Shown here: piece after piece, positions 1 through 8,403 of the stretch
How positions within the stretch are numbered: position 1 is the first letter of the stretch
Layout of the letters: each line of letters opens with the position of its first letter
From: Flavobacteriaceae bacterium
GTDB lineage: Bacteria; Bacteroidota; Bacteroidia; Flavobacteriales; Flavobacteriaceae
NCBI GenBank assembly: GCA_020435965.1
Contig: JAGQYS010000011.1
Location: 43,888 to 107,887 of the forward strand
DNA length: 64,000 nt
Direction of reading: 5' to 3'
Notes under the pieces: model-generated
What the model was told of the DNA's origin: nothing
Databases searched by the model: none
The model's input: the letters and a program-made list of their open reading frames with translations, nothing else
Program-made: the position numbers and the translations under genes

Positions 1-15
1 TAATTTTGATAGATT

Positions 16-732
16 ATGAAATACAATATAAGTCTTATTCTAATTTTATTTACAACCATTTCATTAGCTCAAAACCAAAAAGGGTTAAGTGTTTATTATA
101 AAACCACTTCACTTTATGATTTAGAAGCAGTAGATGACGAAACAAAATCTAGTTCTACAAAAATGAAATATCTACTTCAAATGAAAGAAAATTTTGAAAG
201 CATCGAGTATATTTTAAAAATTGTAGAAGGGAAGTCATTGTTTGAAACTATAAAAAAAATGGATGTTTCAAATAATACCAATCTATTACAATCTGTACAA
301 GAAGACCAAATGTTTTATGTTGATTCTAAACAATATATTGAGGTCTTAAAAGCTTTTGGAGAAAAAATTTTAATTTCTGAAGATTCTAACCTTAGGCAAT
401 GGAATTTGACCAAAGAAAAAAAAGAGATTTTAGGTAAGCTATGTTATAAAGCAACCTTTGACGAAAAAAAAGGAGATAAAATTATAAGCATTGAAGCTTG
501 GTTTGCACTAGATTTACCTTATCAATTCGGACCTAAAGGATATCATGGATTACCTGGGTTGATTCTTGAAGTCAAATACAATAATGTTTTAGTTTATACT
601 GCAAATAAAATAAGTTGGAACGATGAATTATATATTGAAAAACCATCAAAAGGCAAAAAAATGTCACGCAAAGAATTTGATTCAAAAGTAAGTGGCGCAG
701 TTGAAAACTTGAAATCAGGAAACAAGAATTAA
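16..732 (+). CDS. GLPGLI family secreted protein (first of tandem pair)
   Basis: Secreted protein of unknown biochemical role, 238 aa. An N-terminal signal peptide (hydrophobic residues 5-18, cleavage near LAQ/N) is followed by a mostly beta-predicted body. The family signature GLPGLI is intact at residues 178-183, preceded by a Tyr/Gly-rich segment. Family knowledge: GLPGLI proteins are a Bacteroidota family often coded beside TonB-dependent receptors, as here. The next gene is a diverged second copy and the third is such a receptor, so the three probably form one operon. The C-terminus is Lys-rich. Family assignment is sure; function is unknown. Confidence 0.9.
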   Translation: MKYNISLILILFTTISLAQNQKGLSVYYKTTSLYDLEAVDDETKSSSTKMKYLLQMKENFESIEYILKIVEGKSLFETIKKMDVSNNTNLLQSVQEDQMFYVDSKQYIEVLKAFGEKILISEDSNLRQWNLTKEKKEILGKLCYKATFDEKKGDKIISIEAWFALDLPYQFGPKGYHGLPGLILEVKYNNVLVYTANKISWNDELYIEKPSKGKKMSRKEFDSKVSGAVENLKSGNKN

Positions 733-760
733 TATTTAAATTTTGTTTATAATTATATAA

Positions 761-1495
761 ATGATCATACCTTTAAAAAATTTGATAACACTTTACTTAA
801 TCATTTGCTTCTCATTACTGAGCTATTCACAACAAAATGGGAAAGCCTATTATAAAAAGAAATCATCTCATAATTTTAAGCCTATTGAAAAGTCAGATAG
901 TAGAGCAGGTTCATTGTATAAATCTGTTAACAGCTCTATTAGTGATATGGAGTTTATTCTAACATTTAACAAATCATTGGCCTTATTTGAAGACATTAAA
1001 AAGTTAGACATTGATGAGAATAGCTCTGCAGCACAATTTAATAAAGTATTTTCAGGATATAAAGGTCCTTACTACTTTAATTTTGAAATAAATAATGTAA
1101 TAAGAAAACAAGGAAAATACTTAATAGAAAAAAAACTATCAGACTATAATTGGATTTTAACTAAGGAGAAAATGATTATCAATAATCTTACATGTCATAA
1201 GGCCACAACTATTGTAAAGCAACAAGGCAGAAGTGGAGAACTATTAAAACCAGCGGTAGCTTGGTATTCTCCAGATATTAACCTATCAGCTGGGCCAGAC
1301 GGCTTTGGTGGTTTACCTGGGTTGATTATTCAATTGGAATTTGATAGAGTAGTCACTACCTTACAAAAGGTGGAATTTTTGGACAAACCAATTTCTATTG
1401 AACTACCCAATAAAGGGAAAAAGATGACTGAAGCAGAATTTGAAGCCTTAATGAAGGATTTAGTTGAAAATAGAGATAAATATTATAAAAACTAA
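761..1495 (+). CDS. GLPGLI family secreted protein (second of tandem pair)
   Basis: Secreted GLPGLI protein of 244 aa, 28 bases after the first copy and sharing its layout: signal peptide (residues 5-23, ending SYSQ), variable middle, then the signature GLPGLI at residues 184-189. The C-terminal tails of both copies carry the same lysine-rich element (PxKGKKM followed by an acidic helix), which supports ancestral duplication, although the middles have diverged strongly. It is probably co-transcribed with the following outer-membrane receptor and may act with it at the cell surface. No catalytic motif is visible. Confidence 0.9.
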   Translation: MIIPLKNLITLYLIICFSLLSYSQQNGKAYYKKKSSHNFKPIEKSDSRAGSLYKSVNSSISDMEFILTFNKSLALFEDIKKLDIDENSSAAQFNKVFSGYKGPYYFNFEINNVIRKQGKYLIEKKLSDYNWILTKEKMIINNLTCHKATTIVKQQGRSGELLKPAVAWYSPDINLSAGPDGFGGLPGLIIQLEFDRVVTTLQKVEFLDKPISIELPNKGKKMTEAEFEALMKDLVENRDKYYKN

Positions 1496-1518
1496 ATTAA
1501 TCTTGAATGTAAAAAACT

Positions 1519-4194
1519 TTGTTTAAACCTGCTTTAATTATAATTTTACTCTTAGCTGGATTTTCTTCTTATACCCAAACCATGACTATAAGTGGCAAAG
1601 TAACAGACAGCCTGCAAACCCCATTGTCTTATGCCAACATTTTAGCCATACCAGAACAAGAAGGTATAGATATAGCTTTTGCCATTACAGACGATAATGG
1701 TTTGTACAAACTAAAACTGGAGCAACAGCAAACCTACGAGCTTACCATAAGCTATTTGGGCTTTAAGCCACAAAAACTCAATATTACAGCCACAACAAAT
1801 TTGGTCAAGGATTTTGTGCTTTCAGAAAACTCAGAGCAACTTAAAACCATAGAGCTTAACTACACACCACCAGTTTCGGTAAAAAAAGACACCATAACCT
1901 ATAAAGTAGATGCCTTTGTAACAGGAGAAGAACGTAAACTGCGTGAAGTCCTTAAAAAACTTCCTGGAGTAGAAGTGGATAGGGTTGGCAATGTAACAGT
2001 TCAAGGCAAGAAAGTGACCAAGGTATTGGTTGAAGACAAAACCTTTTTTACAGGCAACAGCAAATTGGCAGTAAACAACATACCAGCAGATGCTGTTGAT
2101 AAGGTGGAGATATTGGACAACTACAACGAGGTTGCCATGCTCAAAGGCTTGCAGGACAGTGAAGACATGGCAATGAACATCAAGCTTAAAGAAGACAAAA
2201 AAAAGTTTGTATTTGGAGATGTTGAGGCTGGAGTTGGGATTAAAGAACGCTATGTGGTGCATCCCAACCTGTTTTACTACAGCCCAAAAACCAATGTAAA
2301 CACAATCGCAGACCTCAACAATACAGGAGTTAAAAGCTTCACCTTTTCAGATTACTTAGAATTTGAAGGCGGTTTTGGAAAACTTTTAAATGATGCTAGT
2401 AGTTATTTTAGTCTATTTAATAGTGATTTTGCACACTATTTAAATAACCAAGATTTTAAAAGCAGTACCAATCAATTTGGAGCTTTCAATATAAGGCAAT
2501 CGCTAAGCAATGTTACAGATATAAGTGCTTATGCTATAACTTCTAATAGTAACACGAACACACAACAGAAAACCATTAATGAATATGTGTTGGAAGACAA
2601 TAGCTTTATAGAACAAAGAAGCAACATTAATGAAATAGACAATTTTTTTACAATCGGGAAACTTACTTTGGACTACGACCCAAATTACAAAACAGACTTT
2701 GCATTTAATAGTTTTGTAAAAGCGACCAATAATGACGCATTTGGCAATATTATAACTGAAAGCCCAAGCATTACTAACACTATACAAACCACAAATTCTG
2801 TTAAAGCTATTAACCTAAAGCAGAACATCAGTTTAAGTAAAAAGCTATCAAAAAACCATACAGCAACCTTAGAGGCAACACATACTTACCAAAACGACAA
2901 ACCCATCACCAATTGGCTAACCAATAAGGAAATTCTACAAGGGTTGATACCTCTTGAAGATGATGTGGTCTATGATATTTTACAGACCAAAAAAGCAAAA
3001 GCTTATAACTTTAATGCTATTGTAAAGGATTATTGGGTACTCAACAATTTTAACCATGTATATACTAGCGTAGGTGTTAACGTTGCTAATAATTCTTTTT
3101 ACAATAAAGATGTTCAGCAATTGAGTGATGGTACTATCAATGATTTTGCTTCTGCTGGATTTGGCAATGATTTTAATTACAAGTTTAACGATTTGTTCTT
3201 GGGCTTGGAATATAAATTCCAAATAGGTATTGCTACGTTTAAACCAGCGGTCTATGCACATTATTACCAATGGACTACCAAACAGTTTAACGATAAACAA
3301 TCCTTTAACAAAACATTGTTGCTTCCACAGTTCACTTCAAAAATAGAGTTCAGCAATAGCGAAAACATAAATATAAGGTACAACCTCAATGCGAGTTTCC
3401 CAACGATTGATAGACTTGCAAATAATTTTATACTCTCTAGTTTCAATACGGTTTTTAAAGGGAATGAGCAATTGAAAAATCAGTTGTACCATACAGCATC
3501 ATTGAGTTACAACAAGTTTAGCATGTTCAGGAACATAAACATCAATGCAAGCATTAGTTACAACAAAAAAGTAAAATCGTTTAAAAATGTGACTGAGCTT
3601 AATGGTATAGAGCAATTCACAACACAAACATTATTTGAAAGACCTGAACAAACCTTTGGTTTTGGAGGCATTGTTGCCAAAAAAATAAACAAGATTCGCT
3701 ATAAACTAAAAACTCGCTTTAACATTTCAGATTTTTACCAAATAGTCAATGATGTCACCACTAAAAACAAGTCCAAAAGCTCGTCAACCACGATTAGTGC
3801 AGAGAGTTTTTTTAAGGATTTTCCCAATTTGGAAATTGGCTACACAAAAGATTTTAGCAACTACGAAACAGTAAATGGAGTAAACAAGTTTGAGAATGAT
3901 GCTTTGTTTGCCTTCTTGCAATATGATTTTTTTAAGGACTTTATCTTCAAGGCAGATTATACCTTTGACAGTTATAAAAACAAAAGCGCCAACATAAAAA
4001 ACAACTTTGATACTGCCAATGCATCACTTTTTTACCAAAAGGAAGACAATCCTTGGGGATTTGAACTTGCAGTTTCAAATCTGTTTGATGTATCTTTCAA
4101 GCAACAAAATTCTTTTTCCAGCTTTTTAATCAGTGACAGCAAAACCTTCATCTTGCCAAGAATCATCATGTTTAAATTGAGTTATAAGTTGTAG
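1519..4194 (+). CDS. Outer-membrane TonB-dependent receptor-like protein with carboxypeptidase-like N-domain
   Basis: Predicted outer-membrane beta-barrel protein, 891 aa. The order is: signal peptide (about 1-19), carboxypeptidase-D regulatory-like beta-sandwich (about 22-110, with a typical GKVTDSLQTPLSYANI start), plug-like domain (about 115-225, containing LREVLKKLPGVEVD), then a long series of alternating-polarity strands ending in an aromatic-rich C-terminus. The start is a TTG: an in-frame stop lies at 1510 and the TTG gives a good signal peptide, while the next in-frame ATG (1581) would remove it. The substrate cannot be read from sequence. The adjacent GLPGLI genes are typical partners. 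Confidence 0.85.
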   Translation: MFKPALIIILLLAGFSSYTQTMTISGKVTDSLQTPLSYANILAIPEQEGIDIAFAITDDNGLYKLKLEQQQTYELTISYLGFKPQKLNITATTNLVKDFVLSENSEQLKTIELNYTPPVSVKKDTITYKVDAFVTGEERKLREVLKKLPGVEVDRVGNVTVQGKKVTKVLVEDKTFFTGNSKLAVNNIPADAVDKVEILDNYNEVAMLKGLQDSEDMAMNIKLKEDKKKFVFGDVEAGVGIKERYVVHPNLFYYSPKTNVNTIADLNNTGVKSFTFSDYLEFEGGFGKLLNDASSYFSLFNSDFAHYLNNQDFKSSTNQFGAFNIRQSLSNVTDISAYAITSNSNTNTQQKTINEYVLEDNSFIEQRSNINEIDNFFTIGKLTLDYDPNYKTDFAFNSFVKATNNDAFGNIITESPSITNTIQTTNSVKAINLKQNISLSKKLSKNHTATLEATHTYQNDKPITNWLTNKEILQGLIPLEDDVVYDILQTKKAKAYNFNAIVKDYWVLNNFNHVYTSVGVNVANNSFYNKDVQQLSDGTINDFASAGFGNDFNYKFNDLFLGLEYKFQIGIATFKPAVYAHYYQWTTKQFNDKQSFNKTLLLPQFTSKIEFSNSENINIRYNLNASFPTIDRLANNFILSSFNTVFKGNEQLKNQLYHTASLSYNKFSMFRNININASISYNKKVKSFKNVTELNGIEQFTTQTLFERPEQTFGFGGIVAKKINKIRYKLKTRFNISDFYQIVNDVTTKNKSKSSSTTISAESFFKDFPNLEIGYTKDFSNYETVNGVNKFENDALFAFLQYDFFKDFIFKADYTFDSYKNKSANIKNNFDTANASLFYQKEDNPWGFELAVSNLFDVSFKQQNSFSSFLISDSKTFILPRIIMFKLSYKL

Positions 4195-4269
4195 TTGATA
4201 AATTCGTAAATCAAAATTCGGTATTCGTTATAGGTTTTCGTATTTTTCAATCATTAAATTTAAGTGTAA

Positions 4270-4971
4270 ATGATCAATAAAAAAGTAGGCAGTGTTGATG
4301 ATGCTTTGCAAGGTGTAAAAAGTGGTATGACCTTTATGTTTGGAGGTTTTGGATTGAGTGGTATTGCAGAAAATTCAATAGCAAAACTTGTAGAATTAGG
4401 AATAAACAATTTAACTTGTATTAGTAATAATGCAGGCGTTGATGATTTTGGGTTAGGATTATTGTTGCATCAAAAGCAAATTAAAAAAATGATATCATCC
4501 TATGTTGGTGAAAACGATGAGTTTGAACGCCAAATGCTAAGTGGTGAATTAGATGTTGAATTAATACCTCAAGGGACTCTAGCAGAACGATGCAGAGCTG
4601 CTCAAGCTGGTTTTCCTGCCATTTATACACCTGCAGGTTTTGGTACTGAAGTCGCAGAAGGGAAAGAAACCAGAGAATTTAATGGTAAAATGTATGTGTT
4701 GGAACATGCTTTTAAAGCAGATTTTGCCTTTGTAAAAGCTTGGAAAGGTGATGCAGCAGGAAATCTAATCTTTAAAGGAACTGCCAGAAATTTCAACCCA
4801 AATATGTGTGGTGCTGCTACGATTACAGTTGCCGAGGTAGAAGAGTTGGTTCCAGTAGGAACTTTAGACCCTAACCACATTCATATTCCAGGAATTTTTG
4901 TGCAACGCATTTATCAGGGCGCTAAGTACGAAAAACGTATTGAACAAAGAACAGTAAGACAAAAGAATTAA
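4270..4971 (+). CDS. scoA: 3-oxoacid CoA-transferase subunit A
   Basis: Alpha subunit (233 aa) of a class I CoA-transferase that moves CoA between succinyl-CoA and a 3-oxoacid such as acetoacetate. It has the expected N-terminal Gly-rich fold ([14 protein letters not shown]) and the conserved stretches ISNNAG, YVGEN and [18 protein letters not shown] that typify this subunit. Length is normal. The beta subunit follows 51 bases later, so the two form the usual heteromeric pair. It probably serves ketone-body or beta-hydroxybutyrate use, or branched amino-acid breakdown; other 3-oxoacids are possible. Confidence 0.93.
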   Translation: MINKKVGSVDDALQGVKSGMTFMFGGFGLSGIAENSIAKLVELGINNLTCISNNAGVDDFGLGLLLHQKQIKKMISSYVGENDEFERQMLSGELDVELIPQGTLAERCRAAQAGFPAIYTPAGFGTEVAEGKETREFNGKMYVLEHAFKADFAFVKAWKGDAAGNLIFKGTARNFNPNMCGAATITVAEVEELVPVGTLDPNHIHIPGIFVQRIYQGAKYEKRIEQRTVRQKN

Positions 4972-4975
4972 TTAA

Positions 4976-5001
4976 TGTCAGGTTGAGCGCAGTCGAAACC
5001 T
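4976..5001. repeat. Interspersed repeat fragment between scoA and scoB
   Basis: The 26 bases from 4976 begin TGTCAGGTTGAGCGCAGTCG and end AAACCT. From memory, near-identical strings recur in intergenic spaces of many flavobacterial genomes. Only one arm is present, so it looks like a remnant of a larger inverted-repeat element. It sits inside an otherwise tight operon spacer of 51 bases. Confidence 0.5.
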
Positions 5002-5022
5002 ATTTTTAAAGTAGTTATTTAA

Positions 5023-5676
5023 ATGTTAGACAAAAACGGAATAGCAAAGCGCATTGCAAAAGAAGTACAAGATGGTTACTATGTTAATTTAGGCATAGGC
5101 ATACCAACCTTAGTTGCCAATTATGTAAGAGATGATATTGAAGTCGAGTTCCAAAGTGAAAATGGTGTTCTCGGAATGGGACCATTCCCTTTTGAAGGCG
5201 AAGAAGATGCAGATATTATTAATGCTGGAAAGCAAACCATAACAACTTTGCCAGGAGCTAGTTTTTTTGATTCTGCTATGAGCTTTTCAATGATTAGAGG
5301 TCAGCATGTCCATTTAACCATACTCGGAGCAATGGAAGTATCAGAAAAAGGTGATATAGCCAATTGGAAGATTCCAGGTAAGATGGTAAAAGGAATGGGA
5401 GGAGCTATGGATCTAGTTGCAAGTGCTGAGAACATTATTGTAGCCATGATGCACACCAATAAAGCTGGCGAATCTAAACTACTTAAAAAATGTTCACTTC
5501 CATTAACTGGAGTTAAATGCGTGAAAAAGATAGTCACTAACCTTGCTGTTTTAGAAGTTACAGGTAAAGGGTTTAAATTATTGGAACGCGCTCCAGGAAT
5601 TTCGGTTGAAGAGATCCAAAAAGCCACAGAGGGCAAGCTTATTGTTGAAGGTACTATTCCTGAGATGGATATTTAA
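5023..5676 (+). CDS. scoB: 3-oxoacid CoA-transferase subunit B
   Basis: Beta subunit (217 aa) of the CoA-transferase. It carries the catalytic glutamate of class I enzymes at Glu46 in the SENG motif (residues 45-48, QSENGVLGMGP), which forms the covalent glutamyl-CoA intermediate. Conserved LGIGIPTLV and GGAMDL blocks are present. It follows scoA as the partner subunit. A small lipoprotein gene begins 3 bases after the stop codon and may be co-transcribed without a functional tie. Confidence 0.93.
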   Translation: MLDKNGIAKRIAKEVQDGYYVNLGIGIPTLVANYVRDDIEVEFQSENGVLGMGPFPFEGEEDADIINAGKQTITTLPGASFFDSAMSFSMIRGQHVHLTILGAMEVSEKGDIANWKIPGKMVKGMGGAMDLVASAENIIVAMMHTNKAGESKLLKKCSLPLTGVKCVKKIVTNLAVLEVTGKGFKLLERAPGISVEEIQKATEGKLIVEGTIPEMDI

Positions 5677-5679
5677 AAA

Positions 5680-6177
5680 ATGAAAGGTTTTATTAAACAC
5701 GTTTGCTATTTATTCCTATTGGGATCTGCTTTATCTTGTTCTTCCTCCAAAGAAGCAGTTGATCTAAAACCATTAATCGATTTTGATACAGTTCAAACGC
5801 CTTTAGTTTTAAACAATGATACTATTCTTGTAAATGAATTGAGATTTTATAAAATTCAATCTGCTTTAGATGCTATGAAACTAATGTATCTAAACTATGG
5901 AGAGTGGAATGAAAAAATTAAAGGAAGATATCAGGAAAACATTAATGAAATTATTTGGAGTAAAATAAAGTTATTGGATAGTGATGAAAACTTTACTGTA
6001 ATAGCTTCAGGAACTGAAACTCTAAGCGATTATTTTGCTATCTTAATTGCTTTAGATTCTAAAAACAATGATTGTTTAGCAGATGAGCATCCTTATAAAA
6101 ATGAACTATTGGAATTATTTACTTCAAAAATGAAGACGTTAGATAAAAAGAAATCTGTCTATAAGCTATTTAAATAG
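5680..6177 (+). CDS. Small lipoprotein of unknown function
   Basis: Predicted lipoprotein of 165 aa. A hydrophobic signal segment (residues 8-18) ends in a lipobox-like LSC with the lipidated cysteine at position 20, followed by a Ser run. The mature part is mixed alpha/beta and acidic, with no recognised catalytic motif. It starts 3 bases after scoB, so read-through from the CoA-transferase operon is likely. I do not recognise the family. The gene-free stretch downstream marks the operon end. Confidence 0.7.
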   Translation: MKGFIKHVCYLFLLGSALSCSSSKEAVDLKPLIDFDTVQTPLVLNNDTILVNELRFYKIQSALDAMKLMYLNYGEWNEKIKGRYQENINEIIWSKIKLLDSDENFTVIASGTETLSDYFAILIALDSKNNDCLADEHPYKNELLELFTSKMKTLDKKKSVYKLFK

Positions 6178-6528
6178 CAAAATGTTAAAAAAACAAGCAT
6201 TTCATCGAATAATTTCGCTTTTAAGCTGATTATTTTAAAATAAGTTTCATATTAGCAGTCCCCAAATTAACCAAATTAAATAACAGATTTGCCCCAAATC
6301 TACCATGAATTTAACTTATGAAATGCCCATTGACAATTTATTACAAACTCTTAGAAATGATATTTTGGGCATTACATCTGACCATTGAAAAACAATAATT
6401 ATCAGCAGATGAATGTATCAACAAATCTACCAGAACCTACTTATAGATTTAAGAAACTATTCTTAAGTCTTGAAAACACGATGAAACTTGTAAAAGACAT
6501 TATGTTATTAACCAAAAAACTATTGATG
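6178..6528. other. Gene-free spacer with inverted repeats and very short ORFs
   Basis: No convincing gene is present in these 351 bases. It holds a perfect 7-bp hairpin (AGATTTG-CCC-CAAATCT, 6285-6301), an 8-bp inverted pair AATGCCCA (6322-6329) / TGGGCATT (6366-6373), and two short plus-strand ORFs of about 27 and 41 codons (ATG at 6306 and 6409). The second runs into the convergent ABC gene. Neither ORF resembles a known family. It may be a decayed gene or mobile remnant. Confidence 0.5.
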
Positions 6529-6552
6529 CTATAACCCTTTGGGTATAGCATC
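6525..6552 (-). terminator. Hairpin terminator overlapping the end of the ABC gene
   Basis: On the minus strand GATGCTATACCC and GGGTTATAGCATC form a 12-bp stem with one bulged base and a 3-base loop, followed five bases later by six T residues. The stem includes the last codons and the stop codon of the ABC ATPase gene. On the plus strand it is followed by ATTAATTTTT, so it may act in both directions and also end the lipoprotein transcript. Confidence 0.65.
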
Positions 6553-8220
6553 AATTAATTTTTGGGTGTATGCTTTTTTAGGGTTTTCGTAAACTGAATC
6601 AGCTTCACCTTCCTCTTCAATTTTACCATTACTCATCACAAGAAGATTATCAGACATGTATTTAACCACAGCTAAGTCATGTGAAATAAATATATAAGTG
6701 AATCCGAAGTTGTCTTTCAATTCGTTCAATAAATTTAGAACCTGAGCTTGTACAGAAATATCAAGCGCAGAAACCGATTCGTCGCACACAATTAATTTAG
6801 GCTCTACTGCAATAGTTCTAGCGATTCCTATTCGCTGACGTTGTCCACCAGAAAATTCATGAGGATACCTATTAAAGTGTTCGGCAGACAAACCAACTCG
6901 TTCCAATATCTGTAGTGCTTTTGCTTTGCGTTCTTCGTTAGAACTAAATAGCTTATGTACTTTCATTGGTTCAATGATAGATTCTCCAACTGTTATTCTT
7001 GGGTTTAAAGAAGAATAAGGATCCTGAAAAATGATTTGAAGGTCTTTTCTCAGTTCTCTTATTTTTTTTGAAGGTAAATTTGTGATGTCCTCTCCTTTAT
7101 ATAGTATTGTTCCTGAAGTTGCCTTATCCAATTGCAGAATAGCGTTACCAAGAGTCGATTTACCACAACCTGATTCACCGACTAAACCTAAAGTTTCACC
7201 TTCATACAGTTTAAAACTCACCTTATCAACAGCTTTAAATTTTGTTGATTTTCCAAAAAAACCAGCTTTAGACACATATTCTTTTTCAAGGTTTATAATC
7301 TCTAATAAAGGAGGTTTGCTGTACAATGTTTTATGATGCTCTTTACGTTGCTCATTAGTAATTATTGTATTAGTAATAGCATTGTTTACAACATCTGAAA
7401 TGGTTGGCAATTGTTTCAACCGAACATCCAAAGAGGGTTTTGAGCTTATTAAAGCTTGCGTATAAGTGTGTTTTGGGTGTTTAAAAATGTCATGAGTAGT
7501 TCCTTGCTCAACAATTTCACCTTGATACATTACCAAAATTCGATCTGCAATTTCAGAAACCAATGATAAATCATGTGATATAAATATAATAGACATGTTG
7601 TTCTCTTGCTGAAGAGTTTTGAGCAACTCAATAATCTCTTTTTGAACCGTTACATCCAATGCAGTTGTAGGCTCGTCTGCAATTAAAATTTTTGGCTTAC
7701 AAGCAATAGCCATGGCAATCATAACTCGTTGTTTTTGCCCACCAGAAATTTCATGAGGGTATTTTTTATAGGTTATCTCTGGAGTTGGCAATTTTGCCTG
7801 TTCAAATAAAGAAATTACTTCTTCTTTAGCTTTGTTTTTTGATAGCGACGTGTGCTGTAAAATGATTTCCAGAACTTGCTCACCACATCGCATTGATGGG
7901 TTCAAAGAACTCATAGGTTCTTGAAAAATCATCGCGATGTCATTGCCTCTTATGGATTGAAATTCTTCAGAAGCAATTTGAGTTAAATCCTGACCAATAA
8001 AGCGTATTTCACCTGAATTTATTTTTGACACTTTTTTAGGTAACAATCCCATAATAGCAAGGGATGACACAGATTTACCGCTACCAGATTCGCCAACAAT
8101 TCCAAGAATTTCATTTTTATTTAATTCATAAGAAATTCTATGAACAACTTCTTTTAATTTATGATTTGAATTAAACGAAACCGAAAGATTGTCAATTTTT
8201 AATAAAGGCTCTTTTTGCAT
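6529..8220 (-). CDS. Fused double-domain peptide ABC transporter ATPase (DppD-DppF / YejF type)
   Basis: Cytoplasmic ATPase of 563 aa made of two complete nucleotide-binding domains in tandem. Domain 1 has Walker A GESGSGKS (43-50), signature SGGQKQR and Walker B LIADEP. Domain 2 has Walker A GESGCGKS, signature SGGQRQR and Walker B IVCDES. An oligopeptide-type C-terminal extension follows each domain. Family: ATPases of dipeptide/oligopeptide importers such as YejF and GsiA, which normally work with two permeases and a binding protein. None is encoded in this window, so the ATPase is an orphan here and substrate is inferred from family alone. Domain 2 has ES for the usual EP after the catalytic Glu. 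Confidence 0.92.
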   Translation of the reverse strand: MQKEPLLKIDNLSVSFNSNHKLKEVVHRISYELNKNEILGIVGESGSGKSVSSLAIMGLLPKKVSKINSGEIRFIGQDLTQIASEEFQSIRGNDIAMIFQEPMSSLNPSMRCGEQVLEIILQHTSLSKNKAKEEVISLFEQAKLPTPEITYKKYPHEISGGQKQRVMIAMAIACKPKILIADEPTTALDVTVQKEIIELLKTLQQENNMSIIFISHDLSLVSEIADRILVMYQGEIVEQGTTHDIFKHPKHTYTQALISSKPSLDVRLKQLPTISDVVNNAITNTIITNEQRKEHHKTLYSKPPLLEIINLEKEYVSKAGFFGKSTKFKAVDKVSFKLYEGETLGLVGESGCGKSTLGNAILQLDKATSGTILYKGEDITNLPSKKIRELRKDLQIIFQDPYSSLNPRITVGESIIEPMKVHKLFSSNEERKAKALQILERVGLSAEHFNRYPHEFSGGQRQRIGIARTIAVEPKLIVCDESVSALDISVQAQVLNLLNELKDNFGFTYIFISHDLAVVKYMSDNLLVMSNGKIEEEGEADSVYENPKKAYTQKLIDAIPKGL

Positions 8221-8403
8221 ACTTAAAATTAGACTTTTCTGACAAAAAATTACGGCTTTTCCGTAATAAAAAAAATACTTTCTGTTTTTAACCGAAAAAG
8301 CGTTAACATAATTTTTATTTTAACATTATTTTAATATTTTCATGCGGATTTAATAAAAAATCTCACAAAAAATTCACAAAAATTTAATTAACCATCAACA
8401 ATT

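Noticed and set aside
1831..2262. 143-codon minus-strand frame opposite the receptor gene
   Set aside because: Its composition (Phe, Tyr, His, Cys rich) is that of an antisense shadow of an AT-rich barrel gene.
5301..5636. 111-codon minus-strand frame opposite scoB
   Set aside because: Shadow of the scoB reading frame; no family likeness and no expected spacing or promoter.
8249..8267. Perfect 7-bp hairpin ATTACGG-CTTTT-CCGTAAT with flanking A runs, terminator-like on the minus strand
   Set aside because: No minus-strand gene lies to its right to be terminated; it is in the shared 5' spacer of two divergent genes, so a terminator call is not supported.
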